A DNA stretch of 64,000 nucleotides from Thermohalobaculum sp038534135 (GCA_038534135.1 JBCAXJ010000017.1:1-64000); one strand, 5' to 3'. Counted from the first letter of the stretch, positions 18,468 through 27,518 are shown. The notes: generated by a model not told the origin, from the sequence alone. Program-made: numbers and translations.

Positions 18468-19583
18468 ATGACGATTTCGAAGATGGACGTATTCGTCCTG
18501 CCTTTGAAGGTTCGCGCGGTGCGGGCACACGGGATTGGGGAAGTTGCCGGCAGCATTGACACGGTTCTTGTGCGCCTGGAAGCCGAGGATGGTCACACGG
18601 GATGGGGCGAAGCGGCGCCATGGGCTGTGTTCACCGGAACGGCGGAGGCTGCCTTCGCGGCCTTGGACACGTATCTGCGACCGTTGGTGATCGGTGCTGA
18701 TCCCGCCGGGGTCGCCGGTATCATGCAGCGCGCAGATCATGCGCTGACCGGACATCCGGAGGCCAAAGCAGCATTGGAGACTGCCCTGCTCGACCTGGTC
18801 GGCCGGCAGCGCAACGTGCCCGTCTGGGCGTTGCTCGGCGGGAAATGCCGCGATCGCATACCTTTGAGCGTCTCGGTCGCTGACCCCGACTGGGACCGGG
18901 ACCGCGTCTTCGTGACGCACATGATAGAAGACGAGGGGATAGGCATCCTCAAGCTCAAAACAGGGTTTGCGGATCACGCATTCGATGTGATGCGTGCCGA
19001 CGACATCCGCACGCGTTGGCCAGAGATCGACCTGCGCATCGACTACAATCAGGGCTTGGTTCCGCGCGATGCATTGCGGTCCCTGAGGGACTTCGACAGC
19101 ATGGGTTTGGGTTTTATCGAACAACCGGTCCCGGCACGGCAGTGGGAATGCATGGCAGAACTCAAACGCGCGCTGGATACGCCGTTGCTGGCAGACGAGT
19201 CCGTTTTCTCCGCCGAGGACATGCTTCGCGCTGCTCAGGCGCAGATCGCTGATGCCGTTTCCGTCAAGATCATGAAGTGCGGCGGACCGCGGGCGGGATT
19301 GGTGATCGCTCGCATGGCGGAGGCCGCTGGTTGGGGTGCCTACGGCGGCGATATGTTCGAAACCGGGATCGCTCACCTCGCAGGTGCACACATGATCGCG
19401 GCGGCGCCACAGATAAACATGGGATGTGAGTACTACCACGCACGACATCACCTTGAAATCGATACACTTAGTAAACCTTTTCCGGATACTGGGGGGATGG
19501 TCTATGTTCCGGATGGTCCGGGGCTTGGGATAGGGGTCAATGTAGAACTCGTCCGCTCGCAATGCCGGTTGCACTGCACCTAA
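18468..19583 (+). CDS. Enolase superfamily enzyme (MLE-type cycloisomerase/epimerase)
   Basis: 371 aa from MTISKMDVFVLPLK, preceded by AAAAGGA. Catalytic features of the muconate-lactonising subgroup: Lys162-x-Lys164 (LKLKTG), metal ligands Asp192 (RIDYNQ), Glu218 (IEQPVP), Asp243 (LADES), and Lys267 on the other face (VKIMKCGG). The two-lysine arrangement suits racemisation/epimerisation or syn-elimination at an alpha-carbon. It precedes a TRAP transporter and faces an Asp/Glu-racemase-like gene, so a role in catabolism of a carboxylate such as an amino-acid derivative is inferred; the substrate is unknown. Confidence 0.85.
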   Translation: MTISKMDVFVLPLKVRAVRAHGIGEVAGSIDTVLVRLEAEDGHTGWGEAAPWAVFTGTAEAAFAALDTYLRPLVIGADPAGVAGIMQRADHALTGHPEAKAALETALLDLVGRQRNVPVWALLGGKCRDRIPLSVSVADPDWDRDRVFVTHMIEDEGIGILKLKTGFADHAFDVMRADDIRTRWPEIDLRIDYNQGLVPRDALRSLRDFDSMGLGFIEQPVPARQWECMAELKRALDTPLLADESVFSAEDMLRAAQAQIADAVSVKIMKCGGPRAGLVIARMAEAAGWGAYGGDMFETGIAHLAGAHMIAAAPQINMGCEYYHARHHLEIDTLSKPFPDTGGMVYVPDGPGLGIGVNVELVRSQCRLHCT

Positions 19584-19659
19584 GAGGCTAATAACATCCT
19601 TTTCCAAGCGCAAAGAATTGAACGCTTAAGGACCGGACGAAGATCCATCGGAGGCACGA

Positions 19660-20625
19660 ATGAGAAACCTTCTTGCGATGACCGCCGCAGTCGCGTTGAG
19701 CGGCGGCGCGGCGTTGGCCGAAAAATGGGATATGCCCATGGCCTATGCCGACTCCAACTACCACAGTCAGGTTGGCAAGGAGTTCGCGCAGTGTGTTACC
19801 ACCGGTACGGGTGGCGAGATCGAGATTACTGTTCATGCCGGTGGCTCGCTCTTTAAGGGCAATGAAATCAAGCGCGCCGTCCAAACGGGCCAGGCGGCGA
19901 TAGGCGAACGGCTGCTCAGCGCGCACCAAAACGAAGACGCAGTCTTCGGTGTGGACTCGGTACCCTTCCTCGCAACGACGTTCGAGGATTCAGCGAGGCT
20001 CTGGGAAGCAGCGCGCCCGACATACGAGCGTCTTCTGGACGAACAGAACCTCGTACTGCTCTATGCGACGCCCTGGCCGCCGCAAGGCCTTTACTTCAAG
20101 AAGCCGGTCACCTCGACCGACGACATGAAGGGCATCAAGTTCCGGTCTTACAACTCTTCGACTGCGCGCCTGGCGGAACTGACGGGAATGCTTCCGGTTC
20201 AGATCGAAGCCGCCGAGATCAGTCAGGCCTTCGCTACAGGCGTTGCGGAATCGATGATTTCCTCGGGCGCCACCGGATACGACCGGAAGGTCTGGGAACA
20301 TCTGACCCACTTCTACGAGGTCGACGCCTGGATGCCGCGCAACCACGTGTTCGTGAACAAAGACACCTGGGGCAGCGTCTCGGATGCCAACAAGAACGTC
20401 ATCCGTGGCTGTGCGGCGCTCGCTGAGTACGCAGGACATTGGCGTGCGGTTCAGTACACCGACTTTACGCTCAACGGTTTGCGGGCTGGCGGTATGACGG
20501 TCGGTCCGGCCAATGACGCACTTGTCGGCGAACTGAACGAGATCGGCCAAACGATGGCAAGCGAATGGTCCGAAGCGGCTGGTGCCGAAGGTCAAGAAAT
20601 CATCGAAGCTTTCCGCGGAAACTGA
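19660..20625 (+). CDS. dctP: TRAP transporter solute-binding protein
   Basis: 321 aa with signal peptide MRNLLAMTAAVALSGGAALA; GGAGG ribosome site. DctP-like features include HAGGSLFKGNEIKRAVQTG, LYATPWPPQGLYFKKPV and MKGIKFRSYNSSTARLAEL with the conserved Arg that holds the carboxylate of the ligand. Periplasmic binding subunit feeding DctQM encoded downstream. A perfect hairpin follows its stop, probably reducing read-through so that the binding protein is made in excess. Confidence 0.92.
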   Translation: MRNLLAMTAAVALSGGAALAEKWDMPMAYADSNYHSQVGKEFAQCVTTGTGGEIEITVHAGGSLFKGNEIKRAVQTGQAAIGERLLSAHQNEDAVFGVDSVPFLATTFEDSARLWEAARPTYERLLDEQNLVLLYATPWPPQGLYFKKPVTSTDDMKGIKFRSYNSSTARLAELTGMLPVQIEAAEISQAFATGVAESMISSGATGYDRKVWEHLTHFYEVDAWMPRNHVFVNKDTWGSVSDANKNVIRGCAALAEYAGHWRAVQYTDFTLNGLRAGGMTVGPANDALVGELNEIGQTMASEWSEAAGAEGQEIIEAFRGN

Positions 20626-20637
20626 CCACCCGTAAAA

Positions 20638-20663
20638 GATGCCGCCGGGATCTCGGCGGCATC
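20638..20663 (+). terminator. Hairpin after dctP
   Basis: GATGCCGCCG (20638-20647), loop GGATCT, CGGCGGCATC (20654-20663): a perfect 10-bp stem 13 bp after the dctP stop. No T-tract follows. Probably an attenuator or 3' mRNA stabiliser between the binding protein and the permeases. Confidence 0.65.
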
Positions 20664-21046
20664 TGATGTCGACCTCCGCGTGCAGGATGCACGCGTCATT
20701 CCGGAGGCCCGGTTGAAGACCGCCGATCAGGATGAGCCTTGGAAGTCCGGTCAGCCACGCGGCCATTCACCGAATTATGATCCCGGCTCGAGCTCATCCT
20801 TTTCAAAGAAATCTAGAGACGTTTCGCGGGTCCCGACGTCAAACAGCATGAGTGCGTGCCCTGAAACTGAGATCGTACATGACGATCGAACGCCCGCGGC
20901 GCTTCATCCCGTCCTTTCCAATCAGAGATCTAGACGGCTCACGCGGGGTGTGAACGGTTTTCTCATGAACGCCGCGTACAGCGACACGTGCTCTCAGGCA
21001 CTCCCCGTCTCCCATCTGAAATCCACCACTCGCAACGGTATCCAAT
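20664..21046. other. Non-coding gap between dctP and dctQ
   Basis: About 380 bp with no convincing gene on either strand. The open frames present are rich in Ser, Arg and Thr, lack ribosome sites and resemble nothing recognised. dctP and dctQ are normally adjacent, so this gap is longer than usual. I see no tRNA or repeat in it. Confidence 0.5.
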
Positions 21047-21649
21047 ATGAAGCTCGCGGCTGATCTCCTGCTCGACCCGCTATCGTTCTTGCTTATCGCG
21101 TGCTGTCTTGTCGGGCTCGCCCTCGTGTTGCGCTTCCGGGCACCGAGGGTTTTGGACGGGCTCTACCTCGCGGGCGGGATTGCGGGAGCCCTCTTCCTGA
21201 TTGCGATCCTCGTGATCATCCTGATGAACATGAGCGCGCGCTGGTTGTTGATCCCGTTCCCGGGATCGACGGACTATGCCGGATACTGCATGGCCGCCTC
21301 TTCGTGTTTTGCGCTCGCATACGCGCTGAACAATGGCGCGCATATCCGCGTTAACCTGGTCCTGGGCCGCCTCGGAAGCTGGCGACGGTATGGCGAGGTC
21401 TGGTGCTACGGCGTCGCGGCGCTGATGGCGCTGGTTTTCGCCCGCTATGCAGTGAAGACGAACATTTGGTCCGAAAAGCTGAACGAAATCAGCCAAGGCC
21501 AAGATAAGACCGAGATTTGGATCCCGCAGCTCAGCATGACGATCGGCGCCATACTGCTCGCATTGGCACTGATCGATCATCTGGTACGCCTTCTTGTGAC
21601 AGATCACGACGGAGTTGCCAAAACTGCGCTGGGCGAGGGAGAAGCCTGA
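21047..21649 (+). CDS. dctQ: TRAP transporter small permease
   Basis: 200 aa with four hydrophobic helices (DPLSFLLIACCLVGLALVL; LYLAGGIAGALFLIAILVIILMN; TDYAGYCMAASSCFALAYAL; the C-terminal IGAILLALALIDHLVRLLV). The segment NNGAHIRVNLVLGRL is typical of DctQ subunits. No clear ribosome site precedes the ATG. The stop overlaps the dctM start (TGATG at 21647-21651). Confidence 0.88.
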   Translation: MKLAADLLLDPLSFLLIACCLVGLALVLRFRAPRVLDGLYLAGGIAGALFLIAILVIILMNMSARWLLIPFPGSTDYAGYCMAASSCFALAYALNNGAHIRVNLVLGRLGSWRRYGEVWCYGVAALMALVFARYAVKTNIWSEKLNEISQGQDKTEIWIPQLSMTIGAILLALALIDHLVRLLVTDHDGVAKTALGEGEA

Positions 21650-23094
21650 TGACGATTTCGACTGCTCCCGGCATGACCCTCCCGCCGGTCAACAAACGTC
21701 TGATCGGTGCCGCAGTTGCAATCGCGCTGGGCATGGGCGCCTGGTTTCTGTTGCATTCGATCGGAGAGGAGGATGTCTGGGCCAAGACCGGGCTCTTCAT
21801 CTTCATCCTGTTCTTCCTCCTTGGGTCCGGCGTATGGGTGGGCCTCGCGCTTATGGCGGTGGCTTACATCGGGCTGGATGTGTTCGTACCCGGCATCGCG
21901 GGCGACCGGATGCTGACCACGATCTGGTCTTCCTCCTCGTCATGGACGCTGACGGCGCTGCCGCTCTTCATCTGGATGGGAGAAATCCTGTTCCGCACAC
22001 GCCTCAGCGAAGACATGTTCCGCGGCCTCAGCCCATGGATGGCGGGTTTGCCGGGCGGCCTGCTGCACACGAATGTTGTCGGCTGTACCGTGTTCGCAGC
22101 GGTCTCCGGATCGTCAGCGGCAACTCTGACCACGGTCGGAAAGATGTCGATCCCCGAATTGCGCCGCCGCGGATACCCGGAATTCATGACAATCGGCACG
22201 CTGGCCGGGTCCGCTACGCTGGGTTTGATGATCCCGCCGTCGCTGACGCTGATCGTCTACGGCGTCACGATCAATGAATCGATCACCAAACTGTTTATCG
22301 CCGGAATTGTTCCGGGCCTCGTGCTCGCAACAATGTTCATGGGATACTGCGCCGCTTGGTATTACTTGTTCCCGTCGCAACGACCGGCACGCGATCCCGG
22401 CATGTCGTTCAGCGCCAAGCTGTGGAACTCACGCTTTCTGATACCCGTGATTTGCCTCATTCTCGCAGTCATCGGTTCCATGTACATGGGCCTTGCGACA
22501 CCGACCGAGGCAGCAGCGATCGGTGTGCTCGGCGCGTTGATCCTGGCCGCACTTCAAGGGTCGCTGAACTGGCAAACGTTCACCGAAAGCTTGATGGGTG
22601 CTACGCGCACGTCCGCGATGATCGCGCTGATCCTGATGGGAGCGGCGGCTCTCGCCCAGAGCATGGGATTCACGGGCCTGCCGCGCGCCTTAGCCGAATG
22701 GATCGCATCGATGGATCTCAGCGTGTTCACGCTCATCGCCGCGCTGACAATCTTCTTCATCATCATCGGGTGTTTCCTTGATGGAATTTCGTCGGTCGTG
22801 CTCACGATGGCCGTGATCGAGCCAATGGTAAATATCCCGGCCTTCCAGGACCTCGGGTTCAGCATGATCTGGTTCGGTATTTTCGTCGTCGTCGTCGTCG
22901 AGATGGCACAGATCACACCGCCCATCGGGTTCAACCTGTTCGTGCTACAGGGAATGATCGGCAAGGAAATCGGTTACATCGCCAAGACGGCAATCCCGAT
23001 GTTCCTGATCATGGTTTTGATGGTGGCGATTCTCGTCATGTTTCCGGAGCTGGCAACGTGGCTTCCAGAGACAGCCCGATCGACCCCAGGTTGA
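21649..23094 (+). CDS. dctM: TRAP transporter large permease
   Basis: 481 aa from MTISTAPGM with about 13 hydrophobic segments. DctM hallmarks include LPLFIWMGEILFRTRLSEDM, SGSSAATLTTVGKMSIPELRRRGY and SATLGLMIPPSLTLIVYGV. Imports the DctP ligand with sodium-coupled energy. With the enolase-type enzyme and racemase-family protein it forms an uptake/catabolic unit. Confidence 0.92.
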   Translation: MTISTAPGMTLPPVNKRLIGAAVAIALGMGAWFLLHSIGEEDVWAKTGLFIFILFFLLGSGVWVGLALMAVAYIGLDVFVPGIAGDRMLTTIWSSSSSWTLTALPLFIWMGEILFRTRLSEDMFRGLSPWMAGLPGGLLHTNVVGCTVFAAVSGSSAATLTTVGKMSIPELRRRGYPEFMTIGTLAGSATLGLMIPPSLTLIVYGVTINESITKLFIAGIVPGLVLATMFMGYCAAWYYLFPSQRPARDPGMSFSAKLWNSRFLIPVICLILAVIGSMYMGLATPTEAAAIGVLGALILAALQGSLNWQTFTESLMGATRTSAMIALILMGAAALAQSMGFTGLPRALAEWIASMDLSVFTLIAALTIFFIIIGCFLDGISSVVLTMAVIEPMVNIPAFQDLGFSMIWFGIFVVVVVEMAQITPPIGFNLFVLQGMIGKEIGYIAKTAIPMFLIMVLMVAILVMFPELATWLPETARSTPG

Positions 23095-23131
23095 CGAAAA
23101 GCTGGTTCGTGATCGAAGATCCGCAAGGTTT

Positions 23132-23150
23132 TGATAGGATACTCCTATCA
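23132..23150. promoter_or_regulatory. Palindromic operator-like site upstream of the Bax-inhibitor-1 gene
   Basis: TGATAGGA (23132-23139), TAC, TCCTATCA (23143-23150): perfect 8-bp arms with 3-bp centre, 135 bp before the ATG at 23286. The short spacer fits a dimeric repressor site better than a terminator. I do not recognise the regulator. Confidence 0.5.
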
Positions 23151-23285
23151 CATGCGTTCTTCCGGATGCTGGAACGGGATTGCAGTCAAACGACCTTGAA
23201 AGCCGACAACAAACGTCCGATATTCGCCAACAAGGGGCCTGAGAGGGCGGTCGCCTCACGTCACAACCAGTGCAAAGGGTAAGAC

Positions 23286-24050
23286 ATGGCACAGAGAGAG
23301 TATATGCAGAACCCAACGATCACTCGGTCAGCCGAGATCGATCGCGGTCTGCAGACCTACATGAGCAAGGTCTACGCGCTGATGGCCGGCGCGATGATCA
23401 TCACAGGCCTCGTAGCCTACATAGTTGGCATGGATTTCAAAGCCGCAGTAAACGGTGAACCTACGACGGTTGTTCCGGTGGGCGTGCTGCAAGCCATGTT
23501 CTCATCGCCGATCAAGTGGGTCATCATGTTCGCCCCGCTGGCCTTCATCTTCGGCTTCGGCGCGATGATCAACCGGATGTCGGCCTCGACCGCGCAGATC
23601 GTGTTCTGGGCATTTGGCGCCGTGATGGGCCTGTCCATCTCGTGGATTTTCGCAGTCTTCACCGGTGTCTCGATCGCACAGACCTTCTTCGTTACGGCGA
23701 TTGCGTTCGGCGGCCTCTCGATCTGGGGTTACACGACCAAGAAAGATCTGTCGGGGATGGGCACATTCCTCATGATGGGCGTGATCGGACTGATCGTTGC
23801 ATCCGTCGTGAACATCTTCCTGGAAAGCTCGGCACTTGGCTGGGCGATATCGTGCATCGGCGTTCTGGTCTTCGCTGGCCTGACGGCATACGACACCCAG
23901 AACATCAAGAACACGTACCTGACAATGCGCACGACGCCGGGTGGTGAAGAGTACCTGGAAAAGGGCGCCGTGATGGGCGCGCTGAGCCTCTACATCAACT
24001 TCATCAACATGTTCATGTTCCTGCTGCAGTTCATGGGCGATCGCGAGTAA
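23286..24050 (+). CDS. Bax inhibitor-1/YccA family membrane protein
   Basis: 254 aa with seven hydrophobic helices, beginning YMSKVYALMAGAMIITGLVA and ending MGALSLYINFINMFMFLLQF. The Asp-containing segment LTAYDTQNIKNTYL near the C-terminus matches the family's conserved di-Asp/ion-sensing region. Members sit in the inner membrane; in bacteria some interact with the FtsH protease or act as calcium leak channels. Monocistronic by context, with an operator-like palindrome upstream and a terminator downstream. Confidence 0.9.
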   Translation: MAQREYMQNPTITRSAEIDRGLQTYMSKVYALMAGAMIITGLVAYIVGMDFKAAVNGEPTTVVPVGVLQAMFSSPIKWVIMFAPLAFIFGFGAMINRMSASTAQIVFWAFGAVMGLSISWIFAVFTGVSIAQTFFVTAIAFGGLSIWGYTTKKDLSGMGTFLMMGVIGLIVASVVNIFLESSALGWAISCIGVLVFAGLTAYDTQNIKNTYLTMRTTPGGEEYLEKGAVMGALSLYINFINMFMFLLQFMGDRE

Positions 24051-24072
24051 TCGAGCGTCACCAACGGACAAC

Positions 24073-24100
24073 AAGCGCCCCGCAATCGCGGGGCGTCTTG
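24073..24100. terminator. Intrinsic terminator between convergent genes
   Basis: GCGCCCCGC (24075-24083), loop AATC, GCGGGGCGT (24088-24096) followed by CTTGCTTT. GC-rich 9-bp stem (last pair G-U) shared by the Bax-inhibitor gene and the convergent DksA-like gene. Confidence 0.75.
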
Positions 24101-24116
24101 CTTTACAGACACGTGC

Positions 24117-24452
24117 TCAGTTGCTGCAGCCCACACAGTTTGCCGCGCACGGATCCAGATCAAGCCGTGCGAACGGAATTTCCTCTCCGCAGAGCTGACA
24201 CCAGCCGAACTCGTCATCGTCCATACGCCTCAGCGCCGCTGCGATGGCTCTCCTGCGCCCAGCCCGGCGCCGGGCCTGTGCTGATGCCATTGCCTGCTGC
24301 TGAATTGCGTCCATCCGGCTGAGACGTCCCACGGAGGTCTGATCAAGCTCCACGGGCGCACGATCTTCCTTGGTTGCCGCATCTGCTGCGTCGAGCGCTG
24401 CGTGTTCCTGATCAAGGCGTTCACGGAATTTCATGCGTATCTTGGCGTCCAT
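24117..24452 (-). CDS. DksA/TraR-type C4 zinc-finger protein
   Basis: 111 aa. The C-terminus carries the four-cysteine finger CQLC...C...CVGC in GWCQLCGEEIPFARLDLDP, followed by CAANCVGC, and the N-terminus is a charged coiled coil as in the DksA/TraR family that enters the RNA polymerase secondary channel. Shorter than DksA proper (about 150 aa), more like the YbiI/TraR-like members. Divergent from cysE with 61 bp between starts. Confidence 0.85.
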   Translation of the reverse strand: MDAKIRMKFRERLDQEHAALDAADAATKEDRAPVELDQTSVGRLSRMDAIQQQAMASAQARRRAGRRRAIAAALRRMDDDEFGWCQLCGEEIPFARLDLDPCAANCVGCSN

Positions 24453-24513
24453 CTGTGGTAATTATCCGGGAACGGCCCTACTTCGCAACAACGGGCCGAA
24501 ACTGGAGGACACC

Positions 24514-25365
24514 ATGCCTGCCGATCTCAAGCCACGCTTTGACGACCCAAGGGTCGACCCGGTCTGGACAACGATCCGCGAAGAAGCCGAACGTATGGCC
24601 GGTGACGAGCCGTTGATGGCCTCGATGGTCCATGCGGTGGTGCTGAACCACAAATCCCTGGAAGATGCGCTGAGCTATCGGGTCGCCGACAAGCTCGCCT
24701 CACCCGAGATGCCCGCACTGCTGATCCGTGAACTGTGCGAGCAGGCACTGGCTGACCAGCCCGAGATCGGGATCGCCGCGCGCGCCGATATCATGGCAAT
24801 CCGCGATCGTGATCCGTTCTGCCACCGGATGGTGCAGCCTTTGATGTACTTCAAGGGCTTCATCGGTGTGCAATCCTACCGCATTTCGCATTGGCTGTGG
24901 AACCACGGCCGGCAGGATCTGGCGATGTTCATTCAGATGCGCGGGTCAGAGCTGTTCAGCATGGACATCAATCCAGGTGCGCGGATCGGTCGTGGCCTGA
25001 TGATCGACCATGCCCACTCGATCGTGATCGGCGAGACGGCCGTGGTTGGAGACGACGTTTCGATCCTGCACGGAGTTACCCTGGGCGGCAACGGCAAGGA
25101 TACCGGCGACCGTCACCCGAAAATCGGCGACGGAGTGCTGATTGGCGCAGGCGCCAAGGTCCTGGGCAACATCCGGGTCGGCAACTGCTCTCGGGTTGCC
25201 GCCGGGTCGGTGGTGTTGAAAGAGGTTCCGCCCTGCAAGACGGTCGCTGGCATTCCGGCAAAGATCGTTGGCGAAGCAGGATGCGACCGGCCAAGCTACT
25301 CGATGAACCACGTTATGGGTGGGTTCGCCGAACCGGATGTCGAGGATATCGTCCCCGACTGTTGA
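24514..25365 (+). CDS. cysE: Serine O-acetyltransferase
   Basis: 283 aa from MPADLKPRFDDPRV, with GGAGGAC upstream. The N-terminal helical domain (VWTTIREEAERMAGDEPLMA) is followed by the left-handed beta-helix hexapeptide repeats (INPGARIGRGLMIDHAHSIV, GETAVVGDDVSILHGVTLGG) with the catalytic His/Asp in DHAHSIVIGE and HGVTLGG. Makes O-acetylserine, the precursor of cysteine; usually feedback-inhibited by cysteine at the C-terminus. Confidence 0.95.
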   Translation: MPADLKPRFDDPRVDPVWTTIREEAERMAGDEPLMASMVHAVVLNHKSLEDALSYRVADKLASPEMPALLIRELCEQALADQPEIGIAARADIMAIRDRDPFCHRMVQPLMYFKGFIGVQSYRISHWLWNHGRQDLAMFIQMRGSELFSMDINPGARIGRGLMIDHAHSIVIGETAVVGDDVSILHGVTLGGNGKDTGDRHPKIGDGVLIGAGAKVLGNIRVGNCSRVAAGSVVLKEVPPCKTVAGIPAKIVGEAGCDRPSYSMNHVMGGFAEPDVEDIVPDC

Positions 25366-25416
25366 ACCATGGTTCGTCGGGCGCCGTTTGCCCTCGCTCA
25401 GGCGCTCCGATGCTCT

Positions 25417-26493
25417 TTAGCCCCGGCGGCGGCGGCGGCCACCACGACCGCCAGCGGCTTCTTCGCCGGGCTTCAGAGCGGGCTTGTTGAACTTGATCCA
25501 GCTGCCACCCGCCGGATCATGGTTCAGCAGAAAGTCCGCGGCCTTGATCGCCTCGATTTCCTTGGACGGCGTCGCTGATCGCGACGTCAGGCCGATCAGC
25601 GGCGCCAACGCGACGGGATCGATGCCTTCGGGAATCGTGACACCCAATGCCTGCAATTCCGCGATCCGTTCAGCCATTTTCTTGTCCGAGGCGCCAAGTT
25701 GAACCGGATTCATGATGGCTGATGTCATCCCGTGGGACGCGGCCATGGGAAGAAAGGCGTTGTTGATGCCGTGCCGGTTCGGCAACCCGAACGAGATGTT
25801 CGACGCTCCGCACGTCGTGTTCACACCCAGTTCGTCATGCAATCGCCGGACCAACGTGAAGACCTGATCTCCGGCTGTCGCCATGGCGCCGATCGGCATG
25901 ACCAGCGGGTCGACCACGATGTCGTGCGCCGGGATGCCGTAATCAGCGGCCCGCTCGACGATCTTCTTGGCAACGGCAAAGCGCACCTCCGGATCCTCGG
26001 AGATGCCCGTGTCGTCGTTCGAGATTGCCACGACAGGCACGTTGTACTTCTTGACCAGGGGTAGGACGATCTCGAGGCGCTCTTCCTCGCCGGTCACAGA
26101 ATTCAGCAGCGGGCGTCCCTCGGCGGCTTGCAGGCCGTTCTCCAAAGCACCCGGCACTGAACTGTCGATGCAAAGCGGAACATCGGTCAGAGTCTGCACC
26201 CGTTCGACCAATTCCTTCATCAGCGGGGGCTCGACGAAATTGTTGTCCGCGTAGCGCGGGTCCTCGGCCATTTTGTTCGTGAACACCGCGCCTGAGTTGA
26301 TGTCGAGCACGTCCGCGCCACAGGCGACCTGCTCCATCACGTCCTTCTCGACGGTCGTGAAATCACCCTGTTCCAGTTCGGCTGCCAGCTTCTTGCGACC
26401 GGTGGGATTGATCCGCTCACCGATCACGCAGAATGGCTCGTCGAAGCCGATGACAACTGTTTTGGACTTCGACTCGACAACAGTGCGGGTCAT
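25417..26493 (-). CDS. Methyltetrahydrofolate:corrinoid methyltransferase (pterin-binding TIM barrel)
   Basis: 358 aa. The pterin-binding barrel is evident from GERINPTGRKKLAAEL, GADVLDINSGA, PLCIDSSVPGALENGL, LLNSVTGEEER, VVDPLVMPIGA and GASNISFGLPNR. Related enzymes (AcsE, MtgA, MtvA/MtgD) move a methyl group between a corrinoid protein and tetrahydrofolate in demethylation of methylamines, betaines or methoxylated compounds. The C-terminus ends in an Arg/Gly tail (GGRGGRRRRRG), unusual for the family. It follows a MetF-like gene on the same strand. No corrinoid protein or substrate methyltransferase is encoded nearby. Confidence 0.88.
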   Translation of the reverse strand: MTRTVVESKSKTVVIGFDEPFCVIGERINPTGRKKLAAELEQGDFTTVEKDVMEQVACGADVLDINSGAVFTNKMAEDPRYADNNFVEPPLMKELVERVQTLTDVPLCIDSSVPGALENGLQAAEGRPLLNSVTGEEERLEIVLPLVKKYNVPVVAISNDDTGISEDPEVRFAVAKKIVERAADYGIPAHDIVVDPLVMPIGAMATAGDQVFTLVRRLHDELGVNTTCGASNISFGLPNRHGINNAFLPMAASHGMTSAIMNPVQLGASDKKMAERIAELQALGVTIPEGIDPVALAPLIGLTSRSATPSKEIEAIKAADFLLNHDPAGGSWIKFNKPALKPGEEAAGGRGGRRRRRG

Positions 26494-26573
26494 GACCGCT
26501 CCTTCATTTAGGCATAACTGGAGTGTTCCGGGCCGCTGTCTGGCCCGGTCAGAGGGTCGAAGTCAAGAAAGCC

Positions 26574-27506
26574 TCAGGCGGTTGCAGCCTGCAGCGACCC
26601 GGCAGGGCGCCCAAACTCGTCGCAGAACTCGGCGGTCTTCTTGATCCCACCCAGTGGGAAGAAGTGAACCTGCTCGATGCCGAAGCCCGGATTCGCGGCC
26701 TTGTGTGCCGCCAGCTCGGCCAGGATCTCCTCCGGCGTGAACGGCAGCACCAGCTTGGTCACATCCTTGGCGCGGCGCTGAAGCACGCGCAGAGACGGAC
26801 CGACGCCGCAGGCCATGGCGAACTTGATCATCGTCTGAAGCTTCGCCGGTCCAGCGATGCCGATGTGCACGGGCAGGTGAATGCCCTCGGCCTGCAAACG
26901 GTTGACCCATTCGATCACGGGCCCGGCTTCAAAGCAGAACTGCGTCGCAATGGCCATCTCGGCGTCCGTGCGCTCGGAGAACGCCTGCTTCCAGCGCAGC
27001 GCGTCAGAGACGTTCTGGTCGGACCCGTCTGGATCGATGTCCTTGTTGCCTTCCGGATGTCCGGCGACGTGCAGACGCTTGAAGCCTGCTGCGTCGAACA
27101 GGCCGGTTTCAAGCAATTCCATCGAATTGTCGAAGTCGCCCGTCGGCTTGTCGTATCCTCCGGCGAGGAGCAGCGCCTGATCGATGCCGGCCTCGGCGCG
27201 GTACATCGCGATCCACTCGGCGAGTTGATCCTTTGATGCGATCCCGCGCGCCGGGAAATGCGGCATCACGGTAAAGCCCTCCTTCGCGATGCGTTTCGCG
27301 GTAGAGACCATATCCTCGATCGGCGTGCCCTCGATGTGGGCGATGTAGACGCGCGTACCTGCGGGCAGGATATCGGCGAAGCTTTCGACCTTCTCGGCCG
27401 TGCGCGGCATCACCTCGATCGAGAAGCCCTGCAGGAAGTCCGCAAGCTGATCATTGCTCGGCTTCGGCTCAGCCTTACGCGAGAACAGATTGATAATGTT
27501 CGCCAT
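26574..27506 (-). CDS. Methylenetetrahydrofolate reductase-like protein (second MetF)
   Basis: 310 aa from ATG 27506 with GAGGATC upstream; a TTG three codons earlier is possible. MetF-like features: IEVMPRTAEKVESF (catalytic Glu region), VMPHFPARGI, ALLLAGGYDKPTGDF, and QFCFEAGPVIEWVNRL. It diverges clearly from the canonical metF encoded 0.6 kb away. Next to a methyl-THF methyltransferase it most likely runs in the oxidative direction, turning 5-methyl-THF from demethylation into methylene-THF; that direction is inferred from context. Confidence 0.82.
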   Translation of the reverse strand: MANIINLFSRKAEPKPSNDQLADFLQGFSIEVMPRTAEKVESFADILPAGTRVYIAHIEGTPIEDMVSTAKRIAKEGFTVMPHFPARGIASKDQLAEWIAMYRAEAGIDQALLLAGGYDKPTGDFDNSMELLETGLFDAAGFKRLHVAGHPEGNKDIDPDGSDQNVSDALRWKQAFSERTDAEMAIATQFCFEAGPVIEWVNRLQAEGIHLPVHIGIAGPAKLQTMIKFAMACGVGPSLRVLQRRAKDVTKLVLPFTPEEILAELAAHKAANPGFGIEQVHFFPLGGIKKTAEFCDEFGRPAGSLQAATA

Positions 27507-27518
27507 GATCCTCAATCC

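Noticed and set aside
20680..21063. A 127-codon frame in the dctP-dctQ gap
   Set aside because: No ribosome site, Ser/Arg/Thr-rich translation, and it runs into dctQ; kept as gap rather than gene.
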